From Rhodospirillaceae bacterium (lineage in GTDB: Bacteria > Pseudomonadota > Alphaproteobacteria > Rhodospirillales > Rhodospirillaceae): 64,000 nucleotides of DNA. Below, one piece after another: positions 34,960 through 44,225 of the stretch (position 1 is the stretch's first letter; every line of letters starts with the position of its first letter). The DNA lies in NCBI GenBank assembly GCA_029245025.1, contig JAQWQC010000006.1:620001-684000 (forward strand). The letters are read 5' to 3'. The notes beneath the pieces were generated by a model. It did not search any database. It had not been told where the DNA came from and saw nothing but the letters and a program-made list of their open reading frames with translations. The position numbers and the translations under genes are program-made.

Positions 34960-35172
34960 GCGGTTTTCTTGGCGTCAAACGACTTCTTGAAGTCTCTTCC
35001 AAAGCCGCTGAATTCAGCCAAGAACATTTGCGTTCTCCGCTATTTCACTGCGGACTTGTTTGTATCTCGGTTTAGGTCTTTGACCTTTACGGATAAATTA
35101 TCAGAAATGGCGTCGTACATGGGCTCGTTCTTCGCAGGCACACTAAAAAATCTTGCAAGACAGGTCTTTGCC

Positions 35173-36669
35173 TCATTCTGTGAAAACCTCGGCCTCATGC
35201 AACATCAGCCGATCATTGACCGGTGACCAGGTCTTGACGCGCGGCCCCAAGCCGTCGAGGCCGAGGATCGGAAATAATAAAATCGATGAGGCTTGATCTC
35301 GATAACGCTTGATCACTTGTCGCGTGAGGTCAATGCGTGCAGATTCATCGACAGCGGTCTTTGCTTGTTGGTATAGCGCCTCCGCCACCGGGTCGCAGTA
35401 CCACGGCGCACCCCAGGTACAGGAGTGCAAACGGAAGGGTCTTAAGCCATCCATGGTTGGGCCGGTCGCGAAGTCGACACTGAACATATGACCGTCCCAC
35501 CCTCCATTGGTCATTTTTGACACAACCTGGCTGTAAAGGATGGGCCGGACTTCCACACGCACATTGACCCGTGCTAGGTCCGCCGCCACTTGCTGCATCA
35601 CTGCGTCCGTCGCACTGTTGGCGCCGGTTACCACTTCAAAGATGACGTCAAAGCCATCGGCCATGCCGGTTTCACTAAGCAATGACCGGGCTTTGTCTGG
35701 GTCATAAGGGTAAGGCTCAAGGCTCGGATCAAAGCCGATGGCATTGGCGGGAGTCGGTTGGCTGGCTGGCTCTACATAACCGCCGATTAGCGTTTTCGTT
35801 ATCGTATCTGTATCCACGGCATAATTCATAGCCTGGCGCACCCGAACATCGGCAAAGGGTGTGCCTTTGGTTTGAGTGTTCAAGGCGATGACGGAGATGC
35901 GCACGGGATTGCGCGGATGCAGTCGTAGGCCTTTTGCGCTCATGCGCGGCTTATCGTCAGGTCCAAGATTGATCGCCACATCAATTCGGCCTGACTCTAG
36001 GGCTTGACGTCGCGTTGTCGCTTGAGTCAGGACTAAGGCCTCCACGCGATCAATCTTCGGCGCCCGCCACGACGCTGGGTTAGCGCGTAGCATCACGCGT
36101 TCCGCCAGCCATTCTTCAACAACATAGGGGCCAGAGCCAATTGGGTTGGATGCCAATCCCGCTGCCCCGTTGTCTGATAAATGCTGTGGCGGAACCATGT
36201 AGAAAAACGACATGTACCGCGGGACAAGCGCATGTGGAGCAACCGTTTTGATTTCCACAGTGTCCGCATCTAGTGCGCGGGCGCTGGCGATGAAATCAAA
36301 CTCTCGCGGTAGACTGAACGGGATAAAATCTTCGCGTTCAAATGCCGCGACCATTGCCACGACGGTTTCAGCGTTGATTGGCTCGCCATTAGAAAACGCG
36401 GCGTCTGTTCTGATGCCGAAGGTCCAGGTGAGATCGTCAAGCCGAGACCATGATGTTGCAAGCTGGGGGACAACCTTACCCTGTTCATTGACCCGGGTCA
36501 GCGTGTCGTAGATCGCAGGATAAAACATATGCGGTGTCGTGCCGGTGGTGAAGAACGGATTCCCCTGCGCTGGTGGCATAGCGATCATGCCAATGCGCAA
36601 CAGGCTGTCCGCATAGGAGACAGGCATCAGCCATAACAAGCTGGCAGAAAGTAAAGCCAGGTGCTTCAT
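35173..36669 (-). CDS. ABC transporter substrate-binding protein, peptide/nickel family (SBP_bac_5)
   Basis: Signal peptide; IYDTLTRVNEQGKVVPQLATSWSRLDDLTWTFGIRTDAAFSNGEPINAETVV; YDPDKARSLLSETG. Confidence 0.9.
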   Translation of the reverse strand: MKHLALLSASLLWLMPVSYADSLLRIGMIAMPPAQGNPFFTTGTTPHMFYPAIYDTLTRVNEQGKVVPQLATSWSRLDDLTWTFGIRTDAAFSNGEPINAETVVAMVAAFEREDFIPFSLPREFDFIASARALDADTVEIKTVAPHALVPRYMSFFYMVPPQHLSDNGAAGLASNPIGSGPYVVEEWLAERVMLRANPASWRAPKIDRVEALVLTQATTRRQALESGRIDVAINLGPDDKPRMSAKGLRLHPRNPVRISVIALNTQTKGTPFADVRVRQAMNYAVDTDTITKTLIGGYVEPASQPTPANAIGFDPSLEPYPYDPDKARSLLSETGMADGFDVIFEVVTGANSATDAVMQQVAADLARVNVRVEVRPILYSQVVSKMTNGGWDGHMFSVDFATGPTMDGLRPFRLHSCTWGAPWYCDPVAEALYQQAKTAVDESARIDLTRQVIKRYRDQASSILLFPILGLDGLGPRVKTWSPVNDRLMLHEAEVFTE

Positions 36670-36671
36670 TT

Positions 36672-38177
36672 TCAGTCGTCCAGAGAAATGGCGTGGATCG
36701 GGATGATACCACCTTCTTGGTTATATCCACGCACCCGTGGATTAACACCATCGAGCCCAATGCTCTCCACCAGCATTAGTGAGACCGCCTCATCCCGATA
36801 ATGTCGAAGCACTTTGTGGACTGATGCGATCCGTTCATCGGGGTTCATATTGTGTTTTGCGTCTTCGATAAATGGTTGAATCGTTTCATCACAATACCAG
36901 GGATAAGACCAGGCGCAGGAGTGTAGACGGAAGGGGCGCATACTGCCGCCCGTGGGAAGTACTTCGTATTCAAACCCAAAGGCCTGGCCTCCCCAATCTC
37001 CCTGCAGTACGCCGCGGACATACTGGCTAAAGGGTAAGGGGCGCACCTCCATATTGACCCCGATCTTCGCGAGGTCGGATGCGACTTGTTGATGCATCGC
37101 CGCCATATGAGTTCCCCCGGTGCCAAAACTGAATTCGAAAGCAAAAGAAAAGCCGTCGGAATATCCGGCTTCGGCCAACAGCGCGCGGGCTTTGTCAGGA
37201 TCATAGGGATACGGCTCTAGAGAATTGTCCCGTTCTGGATTGATGCCAGCTGTCATCTGGTCGACGACTCTGGTTCGACCATCCATAATCGCCATGGCGA
37301 TGGCGTCCTTGTTTACAGCGTAGTTGAGTGCGCGGCGGACGCGAACGTCTTTGAGGGGCGAGTCCACCATTGTGTTGAAGGCGATAACTTGCGTTGCTGT
37401 CGCTGGACGTTGATAGGTTTTGAACCCCGCGGCTTCTATGTTGAACACATCGTCGGGGCCAATTTCAGAGGCAACATCGACTCGATCTGTCATCAGTGCT
37501 GCAACGCGGGCTGATGTCTCTGGCAGGGCTAGGATCTCGAGTTTGTCGACTTTTGGCGGGCGCCAAGAGTTAGGTTGAGCATCGAGGAGAATCTGTGTGG
37601 CGTTCCATTCGGTTACGGCAAAAGGACCGCTTCCAACAGGATCAAAAGCGAAGCTGGTGCGCCCACCCTTTTCCCAGTGCGCGGGCGCAACAATGGGAAT
37701 AATCGCCATCAGGCGAGAAAATTCAGGGATCGGCACATCTGTTACAAAGCGTATGGTCAGCGGATCAATTTCTTCCATGCTAACGATGTCTGCGACATCC
37801 CGGGCCAACGACTCCCGCATTCCTTCATCTGTTTTCAGATAGCCGTAGCTGGCAATAACGGCTTCTGCGTCTAATACCTCTCCGTTGGAGAACTTGACGC
37901 CATCACGCAGTTTGATGACCCAGGTTAAATCATCTGTGTGTTCCCACGAGGTCGCTATACCGGATTGAATTGCCAGGTTAGAGCCGAGATGGGTCAATGT
38001 GTCGAATATTGCCCGGTGGGTATACCAAGAGGTTCGGGCACTTGAGAAATATGGATTACCGTTTCCATTCGGTAAAGATGCCAAGCTAATGCGGAATGTT
38101 GTCTCTGCGACCGCCGTGTGCGACACGATGAGTGCAGCAGTACCGCAGAAAAAAGACAGTGTGGGTAAAAGTTTCAT
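36672..38177 (-). CDS. ABC transporter substrate-binding protein, peptide/nickel family, tandem paralogue
   Basis: Signal peptide; IFDTLTHLGSN..IATSWEHTDDLTWVIKLRDGVKFSNGEVLDAEAV; shares RPFRLHSC.W..PWYCD with its neighbour. Confidence 0.9.
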   Translation of the reverse strand: MKLLPTLSFFCGTAALIVSHTAVAETTFRISLASLPNGNGNPYFSSARTSWYTHRAIFDTLTHLGSNLAIQSGIATSWEHTDDLTWVIKLRDGVKFSNGEVLDAEAVIASYGYLKTDEGMRESLARDVADIVSMEEIDPLTIRFVTDVPIPEFSRLMAIIPIVAPAHWEKGGRTSFAFDPVGSGPFAVTEWNATQILLDAQPNSWRPPKVDKLEILALPETSARVAALMTDRVDVASEIGPDDVFNIEAAGFKTYQRPATATQVIAFNTMVDSPLKDVRVRRALNYAVNKDAIAMAIMDGRTRVVDQMTAGINPERDNSLEPYPYDPDKARALLAEAGYSDGFSFAFEFSFGTGGTHMAAMHQQVASDLAKIGVNMEVRPLPFSQYVRGVLQGDWGGQAFGFEYEVLPTGGSMRPFRLHSCAWSYPWYCDETIQPFIEDAKHNMNPDERIASVHKVLRHYRDEAVSLMLVESIGLDGVNPRVRGYNQEGGIIPIHAISLDD

Positions 38178-38244
38178 GGCTTTGAGAGTACGGAGGGATT
38201 ACATCCTGTGTCTAGGCAAGGCTGGATTTGAGTAGACTACAATC

Positions 38245-39054
38245 ATGGCAAATATGCGGAATTTACGATTGCTTCTGTGCGCTGCTATAGCAGGTAGTGT
38301 CTTACCGTCGACAGCAATGGCGCAAACAGACGACCGTCACTTTCGCATAAATTTCGGGCTTGATTACACTACCGGCTCGTACGGGGATGATGAGAAGACA
38401 GAAATTCTCTATGTCCCATTGTCTCTAAGAGCAGAGGATGGCCCCTGGACCGCACGTGCTGTTGTACCTTGGCTTCACGTTAATGGCCCGGCGTTGATTC
38501 TAGATGGCGCTGACGGAGGTAGCGTCGGCACACGAACAACGGAGAGCGCATCAGGACTAGGTGATATATCTCTATCTCTGATGTACAGCTTCGAACAATT
38601 CTACGAAAAGAACTTATTTATTGATTTGACCACGCGTGTAAAAATTCCGACGGCGAGCCTCGAAGCGGGCCTTGGTACGGGCAAGGCCGACGCGGCAGTT
38701 CAAGTTGATTTGGCCCAAGCGATCGGACATTTCATTCCGTTTGCAACGCTTGGTTATAAATGGGCGGGTGTGCCGGAAGGATTCGCTCTTCGAAATACTG
38801 CCTACGGCAGTGTTGGCGTGCAGTATTCTTGGTCAGATACCGTCGCGACCGGGGTGTCTTATGACTATCGGCAATCGTCATTGGAGACGTCATCCGATCC
38901 GCAAGACGCAACCGCCTACCTCAACATTCGGTTTGCCGATGATTGGTCGGTCAACATATACGGTGTGATGGGTTTCGCAGAAAACAGTCCAGACGCTGGC
39001 GGTGGAGTTTCGTTTGTCTACCGCTTCCCTCAGAGAGAGCGACCGGTTCGCTAA
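38245..39054 (+). CDS. putative outer-membrane beta-barrel / transporter-like protein
   Basis: Signal peptide ending AMAQ; alternating beta-strand pattern; C-terminal GGVSFVYRFPQ. Confidence 0.65.
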   Translation: MANMRNLRLLLCAAIAGSVLPSTAMAQTDDRHFRINFGLDYTTGSYGDDEKTEILYVPLSLRAEDGPWTARAVVPWLHVNGPALILDGADGGSVGTRTTESASGLGDISLSLMYSFEQFYEKNLFIDLTTRVKIPTASLEAGLGTGKADAAVQVDLAQAIGHFIPFATLGYKWAGVPEGFALRNTAYGSVGVQYSWSDTVATGVSYDYRQSSLETSSDPQDATAYLNIRFADDWSVNIYGVMGFAENSPDAGGGVSFVYRFPQRERPVR

Positions 39055-39067
39055 AAGCGTTTCTCGC

Positions 39068-40309
39068 TTAAACCATCGGCGGGCGGAAATCGCCGGGACG
39101 TTCTCGTTGAGGGCGTTCTGGTACCGTCGGGCGCTCGACAGGCCGTTGCCGCTCCATGCGCTCTGGCCGCTGGATCGTCGTAGGCCGGATCCGGGCCGGC
39201 CGAACCATTCTAGATGGCCGTAGAACCGTAATCACCGTCCGCACATGGTTGATCTCGCGAGCAGCAATGACTCCATCGACACCTACACGGCCGGTCACGA
39301 CAACCCGATCTCCAGGTTTGATATCTTCTTGCAAACCAAGGCCAGTGACCGGTGCGCCTTGAATGGAAAGACTAACGGTCGCATCGCTTGGGACGTAACC
39401 CTCCAAGTAAACCTCGGTGACACGCTCATCAAACGGCAGCCCTGGTCTTGCCACGACAACATCGGCAGAGAAGGTATCCGCAAGCATACGGCCTGCGACA
39501 AACGCGCGGTTTCCAGCCTCAAGAGGTTCGGCTAAAGCAGCGGAAGACAGATTAACGGTGAGGCCGCCAATCGTGACCGCGTTATTGTCTGCTGTTGTGA
39601 CCGGGCCACGAACCAGAACACGCCCATCGTCGTCGGTCTGATCCAAACGCGATGCTACGATCATGCCGTCATCCATGCGCAAGCCAGAGACCCGAACGAG
39701 GTCGCCCACATTAAGTGCTACGAAAGCTGTTTTCTGGCTCTTATCGCCGGCTAGATTGACGCGAACCGTCTGACCTAGAACGACAAGACGTTCGTTGTCA
39801 TGATCGATACTTGAAATCGGACCGGTGACGGCATGCCGGATTTCCAGTTGCTCTAGTCTCAGGTCACCGCGTGCATCGCGTCTGGCCACCCCTTCAATTA
39901 CCTGACCAATCTTAAGGTCAGAAAGCGTTGCGGGCCGACCGTCACTTTCGACAGCTGTTTTATTGTTGTACTCGAGCTTGAGGCCATTAACGATGATGCT
40001 GCCGAAGCCTGAAATGGTGCCGATGATGCCCGTGCCGCCGATTCCATCGCCACCCGCCTGAGTAACCACACCGGTGCCGCCAATACCGTCACCACCGTCG
40101 TAACTGGCGACAATACCAGTGCCACTGATGCCATCGTCGGAGGTATTCTGGGCAACAATTCCAGTACCGCTGATGCCATCGTCGTAGAGAGCTGCGGAGC
40201 GTTGATTGGGTGGAGTGGCGGCGCAGCCGGCGATCAGGGTGAGCGCGAGGGTTGCGGCGACGGTGCGTCGCAGCGCAAATTTCTCTGTCCTCACCCGGTT
40301 TTTGTCCAT
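39068..40309 (-). CDS. DUF5666-type repeat lipoprotein with N-terminal DGI(S/G)GTG(I/V) repeats
   Basis: Lipobox TLIAGCAAT; four DGIxGTGxx units; repeated beta modules FGSIIVNGLKLEYNN..; Pro/Arg-rich tail. Confidence 0.75.
   Translation of the reverse strand: MDKNRVRTEKFALRRTVAATLALTLIAGCAATPPNQRSAALYDDGISGTGIVAQNTSDDGISGTGIVASYDGGDGIGGTGVVTQAGGDGIGGTGIIGTISGFGSIIVNGLKLEYNNKTAVESDGRPATLSDLKIGQVIEGVARRDARGDLRLEQLEIRHAVTGPISSIDHDNERLVVLGQTVRVNLAGDKSQKTAFVALNVGDLVRVSGLRMDDGMIVASRLDQTDDDGRVLVRGPVTTADNNAVTIGGLTVNLSSAALAEPLEAGNRAFVAGRMLADTFSADVVVARPGLPFDERVTEVYLEGYVPSDATVSLSIQGAPVTGLGLQEDIKPGDRVVVTGRVGVDGVIAAREINHVRTVITVLRPSRMVRPARIRPTTIQRPERMERQRPVERPTVPERPQRERPGDFRPPMV
40016..40183 (-). repeat. 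in-frame tandem repeat DGI(S/G)GTG(I/V)(V/I) x4 in the DUF5666 protein
   Basis: DDGISGTGIVAQNTS / DDGISGTGIVASYDG / GDGIGGTGVVTQAG / GDGIGGTGIIGTISG. Confidence 0.9.
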
Positions 40310-40331
40310 TTTGGTCCGAATCGCTACCTTG

Positions 40332-41168
40332 TTATTCGTCTAGGCTGTGGTCGTCGTCGAAGAAATACAAGCCGAAATTGAAGCGCTGATCTGCCCCGTC
40401 TTTTCCCTTATCTGCATCAACGTACTCCCTAGCCAGACGGTTTAGAGTCAAAAGGGCTTCCATACCAACCTTTTCCGCCTCTTTTGCCAGTGAATTGACC
40501 GATGATTCGGTTAATTCCCCATAGTGAACGCTACGCTCCAGCATAGGTTTCCCATCACCAATCAGGTTATTAGTGGTTGCGGCTAAATGATCGTGAATAT
40601 TGCGGCCAAAGTAGAACGCTTTTTCATCAAATCCATTTTCCGGCACGAAAGCTTGGCGATTAAGCACAACTCGGTCGTTTTCATCTATGCTGGCAACACC
40701 CAGTCTCAGCCATTCATCGAGCACGGCACGCGGTCTGACATCTTTGGAAATACCTTCTACCAATCCGTCAAATGACGGATCTGCAGGGGATTTCCCTTGT
40801 CTCAATAAAGGGATGGGCTGGCCTTCTGAGTCGGTGGTTAAAGGGTCGCTGACCCATCGAGAGACGATTTGGGCCCCTAAGCCAATAGTTTTTGGCATCT
40901 GCCGAGCTGACGGTTGTTCTGCGCGTAGGCGTTTTACGTCTTTGCGATGAACACCGGTCAACAGGTTTATTCTACTATCTGTTTGGCGTTTCCCTGGGAC
41001 CGGAAAGTCTTCCTCTGCCAAGGCAACGAAAGTCTCTTTGAGAAGATTAGTTAATATGGGCAGAGTAACGCCCTTGCTGATCATAAGGCGCACTAGCGGG
41101 CGCAGCATACGACGCAGCGCAGCAATGAGAGCGTCTGGCGGGCCCACAGAGTTATTAGGCCCGCTCAT
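40332..41168 (-). CDS. DUF6502-family protein, putative HTH regulator
   Basis: LRRMLRPLVRLMISKGVTLPILTNLLKETFVALAEEDF...QTDSRINLLTGVHRKDVKRLR (HTH-like); 22 nt upstream of the DUF5666 gene on the same strand. Confidence 0.75.
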   Translation of the reverse strand: MSGPNNSVGPPDALIAALRRMLRPLVRLMISKGVTLPILTNLLKETFVALAEEDFPVPGKRQTDSRINLLTGVHRKDVKRLRAEQPSARQMPKTIGLGAQIVSRWVSDPLTTDSEGQPIPLLRQGKSPADPSFDGLVEGISKDVRPRAVLDEWLRLGVASIDENDRVVLNRQAFVPENGFDEKAFYFGRNIHDHLAATTNNLIGDGKPMLERSVHYGELTESSVNSLAKEAEKVGMEALLTLNRLAREYVDADKGKDGADQRFNFGLYFFDDDHSLDE

Positions 41169-41218
41169 CAGTTATCGGGCCGAGCCTGATTCTTATTCAT
41201 TCCTATACTTTAGCCCAT

Positions 41219-41237
41219 TGTGGGAAAAATTCCCACA
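41219..41237. promoter_or_regulatory. perfect palindrome, putative operator 1
   Basis: TGTGGGAA-AAA-TTCCCACA, 8-bp perfect half-sites, about 50 bp upstream of the DUF6502 start. Confidence 0.75.
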
Positions 41238-41283
41238 TTTTTATTGACGGAACCCTATATTCTAAACTATCTTAAACCTGTTC

Positions 41284-41300
41284 GTGGGAATATTTCCCAC
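41284..41300. promoter_or_regulatory. palindrome, putative operator 2
   Basis: GTGGGAA-TAT-TTCCCAC, same half-sites as operator 1; centres 64 bp apart. Confidence 0.75.
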
Positions 41301-41363
41301 AAAATGAAACAACGAAGCAGTTGAAACCAACAAGGAAATGCCAACCCAGAGAAACGTGTTCAG

Positions 41364-41507
41364 TACCCCATGTGATCTCGCTTTCTTGTCACTGTCCCTG
41401 AGTCAGTTCTTACCCCGGTGACAGAAAGCTCTAGTTGCCTCCCGCTTTTTCTTGAGGTTCGTTGACGAACGATCAGCTTGAGAGGGCGGGAGGTAGCATT
41501 TTGGGGT
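41364..41507 (+). ncRNA. structured small RNA candidate, possibly 6S RNA (ssrS)-like
   Basis: Closing helix ACCCCA(41365-41370)/TGGGGT(41502-41507); hairpin GCTTTCtTGTCAC(41380-41392)/GTGACAGAAAGC(41418-41429); 14-bp helix CCTCCCGCTTTTTC(41438-41451)/GAGAGGGCGGGAGG(41480-41493). Confidence 0.5.
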
Positions 41508-41576
41508 CTAGGGTTTTAGCGGAGCCATTCGGTTGACTTTGTTTGCCCCTATCTTTTCGAGTTGAGCTTTTGCACA

Positions 41577-41607
41577 CTCCGCCGCCTCACATAAAGCGGA
41601 GTTTTTA
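41577..41607 (+). terminator. hairpin plus T tract immediately upstream of the start codon at 41609
   Basis: CTCCGC-CGCCTCACATAAA-GCGGAG-TTTTTA. Confidence 0.7.
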
Positions 41608-41608
41608 T

Positions 41609-41896
41609 ATGTCTGAAGAAATCTATGCGGATGGGATCGGAGAGATTACGGTGACCGGAAGCGTTGTTCGTGTTGACTTGATGACGATGGCTGTTAACGA
41701 CAAAGATGAAGAAGGCCGACTTAAGCCTACATTCAAGCAGCGTATCATTTTTCCTATTGAAGGTTTCGCACATGCTGCTGAGGCCATGCTGCAGATGCGC
41801 CAACAGCTATTGGACCGGGGCATTCTCACACGCAAGGATGATACGACACCACAAATGCGATTCACGGAAAGTGGACCTACGGGACAGCCAAATTAG
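41609..41896 (+). CDS. small hypothetical protein
   Basis: MSEEIYADGIGEITVTGSVVRVDLMTMAV...; start inferred at the internal Met after the hairpin. Confidence 0.65.
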   Translation: MSEEIYADGIGEITVTGSVVRVDLMTMAVNDKDEEGRLKPTFKQRIIFPIEGFAHAAEAMLQMRQQLLDRGILTRKDDTTPQMRFTESGPTGQPN

Positions 41897-41932
41897 TCAG
41901 TCGGTTTGGCAAAACGCGAAACTTGCTGCGCT

Positions 41933-42010
41933 TCAAAAGGCGAGCACTATGGTTACAATAAGGATCAGTAACGCTAAACGAAATAGAAAATTGTCGCCTT
42001 CAAATACCAT
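41933..42010 (-). CDS. candidate 25-aa single-TM microprotein
   Basis: MVFEGDNFLFRLALLILIVTIVLAF*; preceded by GGTGAGGAAAACAACC (SD-like GAGG). Confidence 0.4.
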   Translation of the reverse strand: MVFEGDNFLFRLALLILIVTIVLAF

Positions 42011-42134
42011 GGTTGTTTTCCTCACCACTTAGACTAGGAACCAGGAAGGAACAGAAAAAATCTGGCGTCTATTGCTCTATGACATGGTCGAGATATGGTG
42101 ATGTCTAGGCAATTTTATGGCGATTATACTCCGG

Positions 42135-44135
42135 CTATGCTCTCCCCCGTTTTAGATCGCGGGCAATAAAACGGCCCGGGTGCAGTGCTTGTGAAAGTGA
42201 ACGCGGAAGAAGAGACGGATCACCAAAGATCTGGCTCGCGATTACTTCCGCTGCGAGGGGCGCGATTACCGTACCGTGAGCGCCTAATCCGGTCATTACA
42301 TAAAGGCCATTGTGATACCGAGCGTCTGGATACTCACTCCAGCGATGGCCGTGGCGAAGTTCGCTGAAGTCTTGAATGTATGAATCATGATCTGGTAAGG
42401 GACCAATAATAGGTAGGTGATCATTTGTTGTGCATCTTAACCCTACCCAAGACTCACCGGAACTGATGACGCGCTCAAACAAGCCTGGGACAACAGTGTT
42501 GACGAGTTCTAGGTTACGTTGATCAGACTTACTATCGGGCTTTAGAGCTGCAGCGTGTTCTCCTTCTCTTACATGATCAAATGTCGCCCCCATGGCATGT
42601 AAGCCGTCTCTGGCAGGCGTTATATAACCCTCTCCACCTATCACACATTTCAGGGTCTGACTTGTTGGCGTGGATGGAACCTGGGTGATTTGGCCGCGCC
42701 GTGCCGTTAGTGGTAGCCAAGCTGTTTGTTCAAAGGCGGCGCTATCGAGTCCGCCAGCTATGACAACAAAATCAGCATTTGCGATTTTTGTATTGTTGTT
42801 ATCGTTGACGATCCATTGAGCACCCTCACAGTCTAATCGATCGGCTCTCTGATTAAAGAGGACGCTCACGCTGTCTAATAATGCTTCACAGAGGCGGGGT
42901 GCGGACAAAAATCCAGCATCTGGAAAATACAGCCCACCCTGTTCAAGACTGTGACCCGCTCGTGCCGACGCATCCCCCGCTGATAGCATTTGGAGAAATT
43001 GTTTTGGTAAGACTCCGCTTGCGCTGATGGTCGTTTGGCGTCGTTTCTCGTCTGGTGTTAGCGCCGGGAGCAGCGCTCCGCATTGGTGTAATCCAAAGTC
43101 ATGTCCTTTGGTTACTAGGTCTTGGAGCTCATAAAGAAGATGGGACCAAGCATGTGCATAGACGCCACCGTCCAAACTGGCGCCAGCCGTGAGTCGCGGC
43201 ATGAACACCGCAGCTGGCGTCGCGGAGGTTTCTTCGGCAACATTCGGATTCCGTTCGATGACGGTCACCGCGCAGCCACGTCGCTTTAGCGCGTGTGCAG
43301 TAAAAGCCCCGGCCAACCCGCTGCCAATAACGACGGCCGTTTTATGCTGGGCAATGGGCGGTTTCTTAAGCCTGTACCAGGGTTCAGTCGGAGGTTCTGG
43401 AGGTGGGTGAATTGGCGAGGCGCTGTACCGTCCCGCGAGAACGTGCCGCTTGTTACCCAATCCGGATCTTTTCTGAAGATTAAACCCAGCTTTTTCGAGG
43501 TCACGACGCACCTGACCTGCAACAGTGAACGTCGCCAGCTTTGCATCTGGTGTGCTGAGCCGGGCGATTTCTTGAAAGAGATCTGGGTGCCACATATCTG
43601 GGTTGCGATCTGGCGCGAAGCCGTCAAGAAACCATGCATCCACACGAGCATCGAGTGTTGTGAGAATCGGGAGTGCCTGACCGAAAAGCAGCGTTAGAGA
43701 GATCTGACCATTTTCAAAGAACCGTCTGTGGTAACCCGGTTGGGGGATCGGATAGCTCTCGATAAGTTGCTTGGCAATCGGATCAAGCTCTGGCCAAGGC
43801 CTTAAGACGTCATTCAACTTCCCTGCGTCTAAAGGGAATCCTTCTACTGAGACATAATTTAATCGGGTTGGTCTGTTGTGCGACGTGAGCCAGGCTTGCC
43901 ACGCTGAGAGAAAATTCAGGCCGGTCCCAAATCCGGTTTCCCCAATCGTATAGGTGTCATGGCCCGCCCATGCTTTTGGTAGATCGCACCCTTTGAGAAA
44001 GACGTGCCTGCTTTCTCCAAGGCCATCACGCGCGTCATAATAGGTGTCCTCAAATTGGATCGAGCGAGGTGTGCCGTTTGCCAAAATTTCAATTTGGGCC
44101 TCTCCGATCGCTCTTTCTGGAGTTTCTGATGTCAT
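42135..44135 (-). CDS. mnmC: bifunctional tRNA (5-methylaminomethyl-2-thiouridine) methyltransferase/FAD oxidoreductase
   Basis: Methyltransferase (IGETGFGTGLNFL; VDAWFLDGFAPDRNPDMW) fused to an FAD oxidoreductase (AVVIGSGLAGAFTAHALKRRG). Confidence 0.93.
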   Translation of the reverse strand: MTSETPERAIGEAQIEILANGTPRSIQFEDTYYDARDGLGESRHVFLKGCDLPKAWAGHDTYTIGETGFGTGLNFLSAWQAWLTSHNRPTRLNYVSVEGFPLDAGKLNDVLRPWPELDPIAKQLIESYPIPQPGYHRRFFENGQISLTLLFGQALPILTTLDARVDAWFLDGFAPDRNPDMWHPDLFQEIARLSTPDAKLATFTVAGQVRRDLEKAGFNLQKRSGLGNKRHVLAGRYSASPIHPPPEPPTEPWYRLKKPPIAQHKTAVVIGSGLAGAFTAHALKRRGCAVTVIERNPNVAEETSATPAAVFMPRLTAGASLDGGVYAHAWSHLLYELQDLVTKGHDFGLHQCGALLPALTPDEKRRQTTISASGVLPKQFLQMLSAGDASARAGHSLEQGGLYFPDAGFLSAPRLCEALLDSVSVLFNQRADRLDCEGAQWIVNDNNNTKIANADFVVIAGGLDSAAFEQTAWLPLTARRGQITQVPSTPTSQTLKCVIGGEGYITPARDGLHAMGATFDHVREGEHAAALKPDSKSDQRNLELVNTVVPGLFERVISSGESWVGLRCTTNDHLPIIGPLPDHDSYIQDFSELRHGHRWSEYPDARYHNGLYVMTGLGAHGTVIAPLAAEVIASQIFGDPSLLPRSLSQALHPGRFIARDLKRGRA

Positions 44136-44225
44136 GACGTCGTGTCAGCTATCATATCTATTTGGCGGGCACACTGTGTTAAGGTTGATCTCCGAGTGTA
44201 TGCCGATACGACCCAGGTTGTGACA

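Noticed and set aside
34962-35172. Minus-strand segments LARFFSVPAKNEPMYDAISDNLSVKVKDLNRDTNKSAVK* and MFLAEFSGFGRDFKKSFDAKKTA*
   Set aside because: Might be a decayed phasin-like gene, but no motif could be matched with confidence
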